Shown here piece by piece: positions 34,974 through 44,122 of a stretch of DNA of 64,000 bases (positions within the stretch are counted from its first letter, which is position 1; each line of letters opens with the position of its first letter). The position numbers were made by a program, and so were the translations under genes. A model generated the notes under the pieces. That model worked only from the letters and a program-made list of their open reading frames with translations, was not told the DNA's origin and ran no database searches. Source of the stretch: Leptospira abararensis (GTDB lineage: Bacteria > Spirochaetota > Leptospiria > Leptospirales > Leptospiraceae); the NCBI RefSeq assembly GCF_016918735.1, contig NZ_JAFFPR010000009.1, forward strand, positions 1 through 64,000, in the 5' to 3' direction.

Positions 34974-35771
34974 GTGAGTTCCTATTCTCACATGGGCCAA
35001 CTCCAATTCTATGTTGTATTATGTTATGCAATTCCAATCCTTGTGATTCTATTTCCCATCGGACTTTCTTTCTCTTATATTTTCAAAATTACTGGCCTTG
35101 ATCGATGGTCCAATCGCATCAATAATTATCTTGGTTATTTTTGGTATCGTTCTTTTTTCTTACTCACTGGTAGAACGTTACATTTTGAACAGGGGAATTG
35201 GGATCCCAATGGCAATAATCGTTTTTTAATTTGTAACCATACCAATGCAATGGAAGTTCCCTTAATCGTAGCTCTTCCTTATTTGTCCAAATCTAAAGAT
35301 GTAAAATTATCTTATTTAGGTGGAGATATCATTCAAAGATATAAAATCATTCCTCTCATGATGCACAAAACAATTGTGGAGGCTGTAATTTATTCTGAAA
35401 AAAAACCAAATTTCAGAAACTTCAAAACAGATGTGCTTAAGGTTTTAAAAACAAGATCAATATTTTTATATCCAGAAGGGGAGAGAACTTTTACCGAAGA
35501 AGTCAAACCTTTCCAAACAGGGGTGATGAAAATTGCCTATAAATTTCATGTGGATTTGGACGTTTTTGTTGTGAGCGGAATGATGGGTTATTCTGATCTT
35601 GAAGAATATTCCCATTTAAAAAAATCAAAAACTGTGTATTTCCATTTTTGCGGATCTATCAAAGCCAAAGACTATTCTACTTTTGAAACCTATTTAGCTG
35701 CAGCCGAAACTTTGATGAAAGATAAAAAAAAGGAAATTGAAGCCCTCGAAAGGTCCGCTGTTCCTGTATAG
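34974..35771 (+). CDS. Lysophospholipid acyltransferase (PlsC-like) with HX4E motif
   Basis: The 265-residue protein has an N-terminal membrane helix (residues 12-38) and a PlsC-type acyltransferase domain. The glycerol-phosphate-binding FLYPEGERTF (near 165) is canonical. The catalytic motif reads NHTNAMEVP (near 87): His-X4-Glu where nearly all family members have His-X4-Asp. The domain otherwise looks complete. It probably acylates lysophosphatidate or a related lipid at the inner membrane. GTG at 34974 or ATG at 34992 may be the start. The gene stands alone. Confidence 0.75.
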   Translation: MSSYSHMGQLQFYVVLCYAIPILVILFPIGLSFSYIFKITGLDRWSNRINNYLGYFWYRSFFLLTGRTLHFEQGNWDPNGNNRFLICNHTNAMEVPLIVALPYLSKSKDVKLSYLGGDIIQRYKIIPLMMHKTIVEAVIYSEKKPNFRNFKTDVLKVLKTRSIFLYPEGERTFTEEVKPFQTGVMKIAYKFHVDLDVFVVSGMMGYSDLEEYSHLKKSKTVYFHFCGSIKAKDYSTFETYLAAAETLMKDKKKEIEALERSAVPV

Positions 35772-35795
35772 CAGCGAACCTTTGTTTGCTTACTC

Positions 35796-36284
35796 TTATT
35801 TAGGTAAGGTTTTGGTATAGGCTACCAGTTGGTCGAGGGCAGTTCCCCATCCATCCATAAATCCCATTTCCTCGTGTTGTTTTTTCGTTTCTGGGTCTTT
35901 GTGTTTTGCTATGGCCTTATACTTGGTCGCACTGCCCAGACTCTCCATTGTGACAAAGGCAGTCATAAAACTATTCCCCGAAGGTCGATACCCAGGAAGT
36001 AAACTATCGGTAAAAACAAGTTTCTTTAAAGGAACAACTTCCAGAAAACATCCGTTATTTGGAAAATGTTTCCCTTCCGGTGATTCCATCATTGTGTAAA
36101 ACTCTCCACCGGGTTGTAAATTGATTCTACAATCAATGGTTTTCCACGGAGCGGGTGTAAACCAATGCATTAATTGTTCTGGTTTTGTCCACGCGTTCCA
36201 AACCAATTCCACTGGCACGTCTACAATTCTCTCTAACATCAAGTCCAATTCGGGATTGAATGTTTCTTTCGATTCGTTACTCAT
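35796..36284 (-). CDS. SRPBCC (AHSA1/START-like) domain protein
   Basis: The ATG at 36284 was chosen because AAGGGGA precedes it and it overlaps the ArsR stop (ATGA). The protein is 162 residues and starts [20 protein letters not shown]. It continues [20 protein letters not shown], the classic AHSA1/SRPBCC opening, and ends with a long helix ([16 protein letters not shown]). The fold makes a hydrophobic ligand cavity. ArsR-SRPBCC gene pairs are common and the two are almost surely cotranscribed and coupled. The ligand is unknown. Confidence 0.85.
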   Translation of the reverse strand: MSNESKETFNPELDLMLERIVDVPVELVWNAWTKPEQLMHWFTPAPWKTIDCRINLQPGGEFYTMMESPEGKHFPNNGCFLEVVPLKKLVFTDSLLPGYRPSGNSFMTAFVTMESLGSATKYKAIAKHKDPETKKQHEEMGFMDGWGTALDQLVAYTKTLPK

Positions 36285-36619
36285 ATTTTTTTCCCCTTTG
36301 TTTTTAATAAGAATGAGTCCAATTGATTCAGTCTTGTTTCCCATAATGATTTTTGAACCTGCAACCAAGATTCCATGACTGAAAATGGATTTTGATTGAG
36401 ATAACAGATTCGCACCCTACCTACCTTTTCGGTGTAGATCAGTTGAGCAGATTCTAAAATATCTAAATGTTGCATAAAGGAAGGCATTGCCATAGAAAAA
36501 GGGGCAGCCAAATCACTAACACTTGCCGGACCCATACCCAGTCGTTCAATGACTTGCCGTCTTGTTGGGTCAGACAAGGCCTGCAAAACAACATCAATAT
36601 TGTAGGATCTTTTTACCAT
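36281..36619 (-). CDS. ArsR-family transcriptional regulator
   Basis: The 112-residue winged-helix protein starts [20 protein letters not shown] and has [20 protein letters not shown] followed by [17 protein letters not shown] as helix-turn-helix. No Cys-based metal site (such as ELCVCDL) is present, so it is a metal-independent ArsR of the type paired with SRPBCC proteins. A perfect 10-bp palindrome and a near-consensus promoter lie directly upstream, implying autorepression of the two-gene operon. The ATG is at the predicted transcription start, so the message may be leaderless. Confidence 0.88.
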   Translation of the reverse strand: MVKRSYNIDVVLQALSDPTRRQVIERLGMGPASVSDLAAPFSMAMPSFMQHLDILESAQLIYTEKVGRVRICYLNQNPFSVMESWLQVQKSLWETRLNQLDSFLLKTKGKKI

Positions 36620-36625
36620 ATTGGC

Positions 36626-36654
36626 ATAATATCAGATTATGATACTTAGGTCAA
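36626..36654 (-). promoter_or_regulatory. Near-consensus sigma70 promoter of the arsR-SRPBCC operon
   Basis: On the minus strand TTGACC (36654-36649) and TATTAT (36631-36626) are separated by exactly 17 nt. Only 6 nt separate the -10 box from the ATG at 36619, so transcription should start at or near the start codon. Confidence 0.65.
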
Positions 36655-36665
36655 CACCTAAGTAT
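36642..36665. promoter_or_regulatory. ArsR operator: perfect palindrome ATACTTAGGT-N4-ACCTAAGTAT
   Basis: Two perfect 10-nt arms around CAAC overlap the -35 box of the arsR promoter and lie 22 nt upstream of the start codon. The position fits a repressor site. ArsR binding is inferred. Confidence 0.7.
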
Positions 36666-36731
36666 TGGATTTTAGCGATTTTGAAAAGTTGGTTTTCGTA
36701 AGAGAATTGATTCTATTTGATGGATAGGTAG

Positions 36732-38024
36732 ATGACAATGGAATTCCCACCAAACGAGGAAATTAGTTCCAATTCTTTTGAAATTTTCCACCTACTTAAT
36801 TTTCTTAGATGGACAGCCATCATTGTATTGGTTGCATTGTTTGTTGGATCTGCCTCTGCACTCTTTTTAGTTGCATTGGATTCGGTAACCGAAATTCGAG
36901 AATCAAAACCTTGGTTTGTTTATTTTCTTCCTCTCGCTGGATTTGGAATTGGATGGTTTTATTTTCATTATGGAAAGAATGTTCATAAGGGAAATAATTT
37001 GTTATTAGAAGAAATTCATTCGCCCACCTCCATCATTCCGATTCGAATGGCTCCTTTTGTTTTTTTCGGAACACTCATCACTCATCTTTTTGGTGGATCT
37101 GCAGGAAGGGAAGGGACGGCAGTGCAAATGGGCGGATCTATCTCCCACCAATTGGTTCGTCTGTTCGGTTTAAATCCGAAGGAACAACAAATATTGATTA
37201 TACTAGGTATGAGCGCAGGATTTGCCTCTGTATTTGGAACTCCCTTTGCTTCCGCTATTTTTTCTATTGAGGTGATTCGGGTAGGAAGCTATCGTTGGAA
37301 ATTGTTTTTTCCTTCCTTAGTTACAGCCTATTTATCGCACTTAGTTTGTTTGGCCTGGGGAGTTAGTCATTCTCATTATCCAACAATTCCATTCGATGTT
37401 AGTGTAACAGTTATTCTTTGTTTGGTGGTTATTGCAATTTCTTCTGGATGGATTGCCAAATTATTTAGTTGGCTTGTACATAAACTATCGGAATGGTTTT
37501 CTCGATGGATAAAGTATCCTCCCTTACGACCTTTGTTTGGAGGTAGCATTCTTGTTGTTTTATTTTTGATTGGACTGAAACCTTTTTATTTTGGTTTAGG
37601 ACTTCCGACCATTCAAACTGCCTTTATCGAATCTTTGCCATGGGAATCTTTTCTTTTTAAGTTACTCCTCACTGCCATTACGATTGGTTCTGGTTTTAAG
37701 GGAGGGGAGGTGACCCCCCTATTTTTTATCGGTGCCAGTTTGGGAAATATTTTTGGATATTTTGACCCAGCTCACCTAACACTTTTTGTTGGGATTGGCT
37801 TTATTTCTGTATTTGCGGGAGCCAGTAATACACCACTTGCTTCTGCGATTATGGGAATGGAATTGTTCGGCTGGGAGTCGGGAATCTTTTTCTTTTTCGC
37901 CTCTCTCATCTCCTACGTTTGTTCCGGCCACAGTAGTATCTACTCTTCCCAAAGGATAGGCAGGGCTAAATTTTTTAGTCCTGCTTCCCATGTTGGAAAA
38001 AAAATTTCCGAGCTGAAGGAATAG
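36732..38024 (+). CDS. ClC-family chloride channel/transporter
   Basis: The 430-residue membrane protein has about 10-11 hydrophobic segments and the ClC signatures. GGSAGREGTAVQMGGS (near 120) is the GREGP-like filter motif with the gating Glu; Thr replaces Pro. GSGFKGGEVTPLFFIGASLG (near 318) is the second selectivity motif, followed by ASNTPLASAIMGMELFG. No cytoplasmic CBS domains follow. Whether it is a Cl-/H+ antiporter, a channel or selective for another anion cannot be read from sequence. Either ATG of MTMEF may be used. The gene is monocistronic. Confidence 0.82.
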   Translation: MTMEFPPNEEISSNSFEIFHLLNFLRWTAIIVLVALFVGSASALFLVALDSVTEIRESKPWFVYFLPLAGFGIGWFYFHYGKNVHKGNNLLLEEIHSPTSIIPIRMAPFVFFGTLITHLFGGSAGREGTAVQMGGSISHQLVRLFGLNPKEQQILIILGMSAGFASVFGTPFASAIFSIEVIRVGSYRWKLFFPSLVTAYLSHLVCLAWGVSHSHYPTIPFDVSVTVILCLVVIAISSGWIAKLFSWLVHKLSEWFSRWIKYPPLRPLFGGSILVVLFLIGLKPFYFGLGLPTIQTAFIESLPWESFLFKLLLTAITIGSGFKGGEVTPLFFIGASLGNIFGYFDPAHLTLFVGIGFISVFAGASNTPLASAIMGMELFGWESGIFFFFASLISYVCSGHSSIYSSQRIGRAKFFSPASHVGKKISELKE

Positions 38025-38300
38025 TTTGAAAAGGGTTTTCCTTAGTATTCCTTTCTTTTTCAGAATCCCATGTTAGGGACTTGGGTTTTACCTACCCCCT
38101 TTGCTAAGTTATAGTAGGAGCGGTAAACTCTTGTTTATTGGCCTAATTCTGATTGCTTCGGTTACATTCTTGTGTCAATTTCTATGGTTCCGAGCAAAAT
38201 TTGCTTTAATTTCCTGAAAAATAGATTTTGTTTTTACAGAATTGAAAATGGAATTATTCTGAGTTGTTTCTCTTATTACGGGGATCAGTTGGAAAAAAAT

Positions 38301-39431
38301 ATGAAAACTACAATTACATTACTTACCATCTTCTTATTATCATTACAATGCAATCGGTTCCAATTTGGATCGAATCAAACAAACGACCAAACTGCCGGTG
38401 CCGTTATCACTTTCCTACAAGGAGATATAATCATTACTTCGCAAGGAAAGGAATCCAAGGCAAAGATCGGTGACGTGGTCCGCCCTGGAGATCGAGTCCT
38501 TACCAAATTAGGCAGGGTGGATTTACAAACTTTTAGAGGGGAGGTGATCCGCATCAAAGACAATTCCGATGTTTTGTTTCGAGACATTTCTGGGGAAAAC
38601 CGACCGAATACAGACATCCATTTGTGGGCAGGAAACCTTCTCGTAAAATCAGTAAAACTAAAATCGGGACAAAACCTATCCGTCACATCTCCGACCATGG
38701 TCGCTGGAGTTCGCGGGACGGTATTTTCTTTTGAATTAGAAAAAGGATCTGTACCTAAAGTTAAAGTATATGAAGGAGCAGTTGCTGTTGTTTTTAAAAC
38801 TTCTCCTAAGTTAGTTGAGATCAATGAAGGACTTTCTATCGAAAATTACAATCGTTTGGTGAAGACCTTAGAAGAAAATGAAGTGGTTTTAGAGCCGGGA
38901 GAACGATTGGAAGTAAATCCTAATTTAAACGAACTTGTGTATTTGATTAATGCGAAAGTTGCTGCCAATGCGCTCACTGACGAACAATTGGCAGGTTTTA
39001 CCGATTTTGATAGTGGACTCACCAAAGCAGAAAGTATCGTTTCTCCCCAAGAGAAAGCAGAAGCTGATACTCTTGTTTCCATAGCTCCCGAAACAGTCCA
39101 AAAACAAATCGAATCACGAAATAATGGATCGGAAGCTGCCGTTGCCACCATTGAAAAAGAACACGAAGAAAAAAGATCGGAAGCATTGAACAAAATTGCA
39201 TCGGATGCAGTAAAGACGGGTTTGGACAATGAGGAAGAAATTCACAACCATTACAGTGTTCTAGAGACGATTCACAAATCCAATGGAGATGTGCTTTCTG
39301 GTGCCGTAGTGGCGCAATTAGGTGATATTTTTATTGTTCACTCCACGAAAGGTGTATTCCAATTAGCAGTGGATGATATTGAATATGTTGAGTATAAGAA
39401 CTTTAAAGTGAAAACTAAGCTTAAGAAATAA
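38301..39431 (+). CDS. FecR-domain lipoprotein (LipL45-like)
   Basis: The ATG at 38301 gives MKTTITLLTIFLLSLQ followed by Cys, a lipoprotein signal (LQC, Cys at 17). A longer upstream frame adds an unconvincing leader. Mature residues 30-170 form a FecR domain (AVITFLQGDIIITSQGKES, then PTMVAGVRGTVFSFE). A Glu/Ala-rich helical stretch (220-330) follows, then a C-terminal beta segment ending VDDIEYVEYKNFKVKTKLKK. Leptospira LipL45 has the same lipobox-FecR-helix plan. It is probably membrane-anchored facing the periplasm or surface. Ligand and partner are unknown, and no TonB receptor or sigma factor is adjacent. Confidence 0.72.
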   Translation: MKTTITLLTIFLLSLQCNRFQFGSNQTNDQTAGAVITFLQGDIIITSQGKESKAKIGDVVRPGDRVLTKLGRVDLQTFRGEVIRIKDNSDVLFRDISGENRPNTDIHLWAGNLLVKSVKLKSGQNLSVTSPTMVAGVRGTVFSFELEKGSVPKVKVYEGAVAVVFKTSPKLVEINEGLSIENYNRLVKTLEENEVVLEPGERLEVNPNLNELVYLINAKVAANALTDEQLAGFTDFDSGLTKAESIVSPQEKAEADTLVSIAPETVQKQIESRNNGSEAAVATIEKEHEEKRSEALNKIASDAVKTGLDNEEEIHNHYSVLETIHKSNGDVLSGAVVAQLGDIFIVHSTKGVFQLAVDDIEYVEYKNFKVKTKLKK

Positions 39432-39807
39432 TTAAGACAGAAAACTTTTACAAAAGAACTCTTAGGTTCGAAAAATAAAATCGAAACCAAAAAACAAAGG
39501 GGATTTGCCATTGCAGATCCCTTGCTTTTTATTCGGTTACTTTGTCAATAAATAACGGCGATCACCTTATTGGATTTATATCCGAAACTAGGGTTTACCT
39601 CCCTGACATTGGTTCTGTTGGTAAGCTGCTCTAATGAGACAAATTCCTTTCCCTACCGTTTATCAGCGAATTCAGACTAGTAAATCTCCCCAAAAGATCG
39701 ATTTATGTGTTAATAGCTCCGTATACTTTGTATCTTAAGTTCGGATTTCAATCTTTAGATACGGGAATATATTTACAAAAAATTTAATCGGCCTAAGATC
39801 GATCCTT
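39432..39807. other. Intergenic region before the chemotaxis receptor gene
   Basis: This 376-bp stretch holds a terminator at 39497-39530. The rest (39531-39807) is AT-rich and presumably carries the MCP promoter. No tRNA, riboswitch or small gene was recognised. Confidence 0.5.
39497..39530 (+). terminator. Terminator of the FecR-lipoprotein gene
   Basis: AAGGGGATTTGC and GCAGATCCCTT pair (one bulge, one G-T) around CATT, followed by GCTTTTTATT. It lies 65 nt after the stop codon. Confidence 0.75.
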
Positions 39808-41880
39808 ATGAGTATACGACAAAGGGTCTCTTTATCCATCGCAGGGATTTTATTTATAGGTTTTGTTGTTTTAACCACCTTTCAAATCTATCGCACCGCT
39901 TCAGACCTCAATGCGGAAATCAAAGAAAATTCAAAAATCACTTCTGAAAAATGGTCCTTTGAAATTCAAGAACACCTAAATGCAATGATGGGTGTTATCC
40001 GAGGATTTCGTTTTGCTTTGTTTTATACATCTCCTCCACGTGAATCAATGATTAGTAGTATGAGAGAAATCTTAGAACGTAACGATGATATCTTTGCCAT
40101 TTGGCTTTGTTATGAACCCAATGGTTATGAAGGAAGGGATTCCGCTTTTATAGGCAAACCTGGCCATGACAAAACTGGAAGATTCATACCGTATTTACAC
40201 CACACACCTGATGGGAAAATCAATTTAGAAGCGCTTGTTGATTATGATAATCCCAATGGGGCAGGTGACTACTATCTTCAAGTAAAAAAAACCAACAAAG
40301 CAAAAGTATTTGGGCCTTATGAATATATTGCAGGTGGGAAAAAAATCCAAATGATCTCACTTGTTGTTCCTATCTACCCCAAAGGTGTATTTAAAGGTGC
40401 CGCTGGAATTGATTTGGATGTAAGTACGCTACAGGAAAAAATCGGGGACACTCGCCCTTTTCGCGGACAAGGTCATATCGCTTTTTTGTCTTCTAACGGA
40501 ACTTATGTGATGTATGGACAAGACCAAACTAAACTTGGGAAAAAAATTGAAAACCCTGATCATTTGAAAATTTATTTAGAAAAATTAAAATTGGGTAAAA
40601 TGTTTACAATCCAACATGAAGGATACACTCATTATTTTTCACCCTTCCATATTGGAAAAGATCCACAATTTTGGGCATTACAAGTAAGCATTCCTGATTC
40701 GATCTTTAGCGATCAAATTTCTAAAGTAATTCTTAGTTCAACTTTGATTTCCATTGCCATTCTGATTGTTGTTCTATTTTTCCTAAATTTTGTTTTTAAA
40801 AAACAAATTAGTTTACGTTTGAAAAAAGCGATGGAGTTTTCTTCTCAGATTGCCAATGGAAATTTAGCAACGGATGCCGAAGAGATCAACCAAGATGAAA
40901 TTGGAAGTTTGTTACATTCGATGAATCGAATGAAAAATAGTTTAGTATCCATTATTGGTGATATCAAACAAACAGTGGATAAGTTGGGACTGCAATCCAA
41001 TAAAATGGCTTCAACTTCTCGAAATTTATCCGATACCTCGCAAACCCAAGCTTCTGCAGCCGAAGAGTCTTCTGCTGCAGTTGAAGAATTATCCGCTTCG
41101 GCAGATAATGTTGGTAAGTCGATGGAAGAAGCCGTTGTAAAAATGAAAGAGATCGATAGATCAGTCTTAACTCTACGCGAAGAAGTTCAAAATATTAATA
41201 AAGAAATGGAATACCTTGCTAAATTTGCTTCGGAATCAAGGGAACATGCGGTTGTTGGTGAGACAGCGATGAATGAATCTACTCGTGCGATGGAAGATAT
41301 TGGGGAAAAGGCGGAACGAATCAGCGAAGTTTTGGATATTATTACTGAAATTTCTGAAAAAACAAATCTATTGGCTCTCAATGCCGCCATTGAAGCCGCT
41401 CGTGCGGGAGATGCAGGTCGGGGATTTGCTGTCGTTGCCGAAGAGATTGGAAAACTCGCTTTACAAACAGGGGCATCCGTAAAGGAAATTGGAGATCTTG
41501 TGATATCCACAAACTCTGCGGTAGAGAATGGAAACAAAAAAGTTACGGAAGCCGCAGAAGTTTTGAACCTCCTCAATAGCCGAGTGAAAGAATTTGAAAC
41601 CTCTGCTACAAGAGTACTCGGTTCTGTCTTATTGCAGGAAAACAATGCAAAAGACATTGCAGAAAATTCAAATTTACTTACCAATTTAAATTTACAAATT
41701 GAAGATGCAGTTTTTGAACAAAAAAGGGCAACCGAAGAGATTTCCAAAACCATTATTAGTATCTCTAATGGAACTCAAGATGTAGCTACTGGCTCCGATC
41801 AATTAACAATCGTTGCAGCAGAAATTGCCTCCCAAGCATCATACCTTTCCACTCAAGTAGAAAGGTTTAAATTAAAATGA
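39808..41880 (+). CDS. Methyl-accepting chemotaxis protein with dCache sensor
   Basis: The 690-residue receptor has TM1 (about 8-28), a periplasmic double-Cache domain (30-300) with [18 protein letters not shown] and [20 protein letters not shown], and TM2 (about 308-333). A HAMP domain follows (335-385), then a long signalling coiled coil. The tip [19 protein letters not shown], then [15 protein letters not shown] (near 515-550), is the CheA/CheW-binding hairpin. dCache domains commonly bind amino acids, polyamines or carboxylates; the ligand here is unknown. It controls motility through the CheA kinase. The gene appears monocistronic. Confidence 0.93.
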   Translation: MSIRQRVSLSIAGILFIGFVVLTTFQIYRTASDLNAEIKENSKITSEKWSFEIQEHLNAMMGVIRGFRFALFYTSPPRESMISSMREILERNDDIFAIWLCYEPNGYEGRDSAFIGKPGHDKTGRFIPYLHHTPDGKINLEALVDYDNPNGAGDYYLQVKKTNKAKVFGPYEYIAGGKKIQMISLVVPIYPKGVFKGAAGIDLDVSTLQEKIGDTRPFRGQGHIAFLSSNGTYVMYGQDQTKLGKKIENPDHLKIYLEKLKLGKMFTIQHEGYTHYFSPFHIGKDPQFWALQVSIPDSIFSDQISKVILSSTLISIAILIVVLFFLNFVFKKQISLRLKKAMEFSSQIANGNLATDAEEINQDEIGSLLHSMNRMKNSLVSIIGDIKQTVDKLGLQSNKMASTSRNLSDTSQTQASAAEESSAAVEELSASADNVGKSMEEAVVKMKEIDRSVLTLREEVQNINKEMEYLAKFASESREHAVVGETAMNESTRAMEDIGEKAERISEVLDIITEISEKTNLLALNAAIEAARAGDAGRGFAVVAEEIGKLALQTGASVKEIGDLVISTNSAVENGNKKVTEAAEVLNLLNSRVKEFETSATRVLGSVLLQENNAKDIAENSNLLTNLNLQIEDAVFEQKRATEEISKTIISISNGTQDVATGSDQLTIVAAEIASQASYLSTQVERFKLK

Positions 41881-41892
41881 AGTCTATCGTTT

Positions 41893-41925
41893 GGAATGGG
41901 AGCCTGATTTTTATGTTCCCATTCC
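41893..41925. terminator. Hairpin between convergent MCP and porin genes
   Basis: GGAATGGGA (41893-41901) and TCCCATTCC (41917-41925) are perfect complements around a 15-nt loop. It lies 12 nt after the MCP stop and before the convergent porin stop. No strong T-run; a shared 3'-end element is plausible. Confidence 0.45.
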
Positions 41926-41961
41926 GTTCGTATTAGTTTTCACTAAACCAATTATCTTCCA

Positions 41962-43770
41962 TTAAATCGCAAATACAGTTTGGAATGTAGCCATAGTGGC
42001 AGTGGGACTTAAGTCGTATCTATGGAGTGGGTCTGGTTCATTCGGATTGTTCTTTTGGTTTCTGATGGCATCTCCGGCACGAATCACAGTCGCTCCAAAC
42101 CAGAAAGATACATTTTCAAAGGGAGTGATGATATATATAAAGTCCACTTCAGTGGCCACTAGTTTTCCTAAGCTTGGTTTGGTTGGATTATAGGCTTCTG
42201 TATTGAAATAATCTTCAGTGGATGCTGTTTCTCCTGTGGCTTTACTTCCAGCTACATAGTTATTATTATCATAATACCCATCTTGTAATTTCACTTTATA
42301 ATACCAGTGGGGGTTGATGATAAAAGTTCCATAGTTCGAAGTTTCATATTTTAAATGTAATGAGTAGTCTTTACTATTTTGCCAAAAAACAAGTCCTGAG
42401 TTTCCGTTCCCTGCAAAAGGCAATGAACCCCCAGCCATACGTCTGGTTGCAAATAGGGGATTGTATGTGGCGACACTGGAATCATTACGATTCGGATCTC
42501 CTGAGGCTTGCACATATTGAACGCCGATACGAAATTCTTTTACCGGGGTGTATCCTAGTTGAACCGCCACAATATTTGCTTTGTATCGCACGGCTTCTGA
42601 TAAAGGCGGAGATTCTCCTGTTTTCTGATTGGTTGTGTAAGCGCCTTTTTGATTTAACCAATCAGGTGTGACTCGTTCCCCATTGAATCCTGTTTGCCAA
42701 GCGGCCTCCACCATCCAGTCAATTCCTGTTGTGTCGGGGAGCGCATTGTTTTTAGTTCGGTTAGTCAATCGAAAACCAGATGTATTCAATTGGTCATCAC
42801 CACGATAGTTTCTCGTCTCCGATAAAGGGGGAGGGTTAGAAGCTCTTCTTTGTTGTTTAAATAAACTATAGTTGTATAAATCGATTCCGAGCCAGTCAGC
42901 TGCCTTCCAATTGTAATGAAAACCTCCATAGTAAGAGTCTCCAATGCCACCTAACTTAGAAGAGTTGTTTGATACAATTCCATTTGAATTGTTTTCTGCT
43001 CCAATGATAGATCCAAATGCATCGAACGTATGATTGCTAATTTTTCCCGTAAACCTTAGAGCATCAAAGGAGTTACCGTTCAAACTGTCATTTCTTGATC
43101 CAAGGATACGCCCGTCTCCAAACTCAAGGATTTGTCTTCCCGTCCTCAAACGAAAGGCTTGATTTGTTGTTTTTAAATCCAAAAAGGCTTCGCGAAGACC
43201 TGTAAAATTATTGAGAGCAATTTCTCTTTGTTTGGTTGTATCGACAGTATTTCCTGCATTAGATATGGCAGCATATTTCTGTTCTGCATTTCCGCTGGAT
43301 AAAACTTCGCCTCCCCAAAGTCGGACATCTTGTAATGTAATTTTGAAAAGAACATTCTCATTGATATCACCTAAGATATAAAATTGAGTTTGGTTCAATG
43401 CATTGTTTCTGTTGTCGGGAGTTGATTTGTCAAAATCCGTATTATGGAAAGAATCTACTTTGGGTCGAATTCCAAATCCCACGCGAAACTTATCAGCAAA
43501 CCAAAGTCCTTTGTTCTCTTGGATGGCTTTTCTTTGTTTGCTAGTCACTTGCAAACTTCGCAAGTATTCTCCGGAAAGATTTCCGATTTGCGGGCTTATA
43601 TACCCTTCCTTCTTTTCTTCTTTAGGTGGGGGAGGTTCAGTAGCTACTTCTGTTTTAGAATTGGCACTTGGATCCGCCTGCGCATAAATCGCTGTTTGGT
43701 TTATGGCGACCATAAGGAGGATAATGAAAAGGGGGTATGATAAGTTGGATTTTCGGATTAGATGGCTCAT
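41962..43770 (-). CDS. Outer-membrane beta-barrel, alginate-export (AlgE)-like porin
   Basis: The 602-residue protein starts with a signal peptide (SYPLFIILLMVAINQTAIYAQ) and a Pro/Glu/Lys-rich linker (EPPPPKEEKKEG). A long beta-rich region follows with the alternating pattern of a porin. The segment LRTGRQILEFGDGRILGSRN (near 220) is the central hallmark of AlgE/alginate-export-type barrels. The C-terminus (ATMATFQTVFAI) ends in a beta-signal-like strand. It probably forms an 18-strand channel in the outer membrane. Alginate itself is unlikely; the substrate is unknown. No polysaccharide genes are nearby. Confidence 0.75.
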   Translation of the reverse strand: MSHLIRKSNLSYPLFIILLMVAINQTAIYAQADPSANSKTEVATEPPPPKEEKKEGYISPQIGNLSGEYLRSLQVTSKQRKAIQENKGLWFADKFRVGFGIRPKVDSFHNTDFDKSTPDNRNNALNQTQFYILGDINENVLFKITLQDVRLWGGEVLSSGNAEQKYAAISNAGNTVDTTKQREIALNNFTGLREAFLDLKTTNQAFRLRTGRQILEFGDGRILGSRNDSLNGNSFDALRFTGKISNHTFDAFGSIIGAENNSNGIVSNNSSKLGGIGDSYYGGFHYNWKAADWLGIDLYNYSLFKQQRRASNPPPLSETRNYRGDDQLNTSGFRLTNRTKNNALPDTTGIDWMVEAAWQTGFNGERVTPDWLNQKGAYTTNQKTGESPPLSEAVRYKANIVAVQLGYTPVKEFRIGVQYVQASGDPNRNDSSVATYNPLFATRRMAGGSLPFAGNGNSGLVFWQNSKDYSLHLKYETSNYGTFIINPHWYYKVKLQDGYYDNNNYVAGSKATGETASTEDYFNTEAYNPTKPSLGKLVATEVDFIYIITPFENVSFWFGATVIRAGDAIRNQKNNPNEPDPLHRYDLSPTATMATFQTVFAI

Positions 43771-43988
43771 AAGTTAGGCCAGTAGCCAACGACCCATCCA
43801 AGATTGCAAACAAAAAATCAATATAACATACAATAAATCCACAAAAACAGAAAAATCGTGTGAGTTTAGTTCGCTAAATGTAGAAAACTCACCTGTTTTT
43901 GCAAAGAATGGCCTCTTCCTCCTTGCTTTTTGCCTGCCCTCTTTGGCATTTTTTAGGAATGGTAAAAACCGATTTCCCATAGGGCAAT

Positions 43989-44012
43989 AAAAAAGGCCCA
44001 CAAATGTGGACC
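43989..44012 (-). terminator. Rho-independent terminator of the CitE-like gene
   Basis: On the minus strand GGTCCACA and TGTGGGCC pair (one wobble) around TT, followed by six T. It lies about 110 nt after the stop codon. Confidence 0.8.
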
Positions 44013-44057
44013 TCTGCATCATTAGGTGTTAGAAAGGAAAACTGTTTTCTTCAGTTA

Positions 44058-44090
44058 GGTAAGTAGCCCCTCAGAGGGAACTGACTTACC
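44058..44090. repeat. Nested foldback GGTAAGT...ACTTACC
   Basis: Outer arms GGTAAGT and ACTTACC (7 bp) enclose an inner CCCT-CAG-AGGG hairpin. It lies between the CitE-like stop and its terminator; it may be a 3'-UTR structure. Confidence 0.35.
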
Positions 44091-44122
44091 AAATCCAATC
44101 CTAATCTTATTTGTTTTAATCT

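Larger units (their letters stand above)
43771..44122. other. Intergenic region between two minus-strand genes
   Basis: This 352-bp stretch holds the terminator of the upstream CitE-like gene (43989-44012), a second foldback at 44058-44090, and presumably the porin promoter in 43771-43980. No gene was recognised. Confidence 0.5.

Noticed and set aside
41187..41753. 188-residue frame antisense to the MCP signalling domain
   Set aside because: It mirrors the repetitive coiled-coil codons of the receptor, has no ribosome binding site and no recognisable domain.
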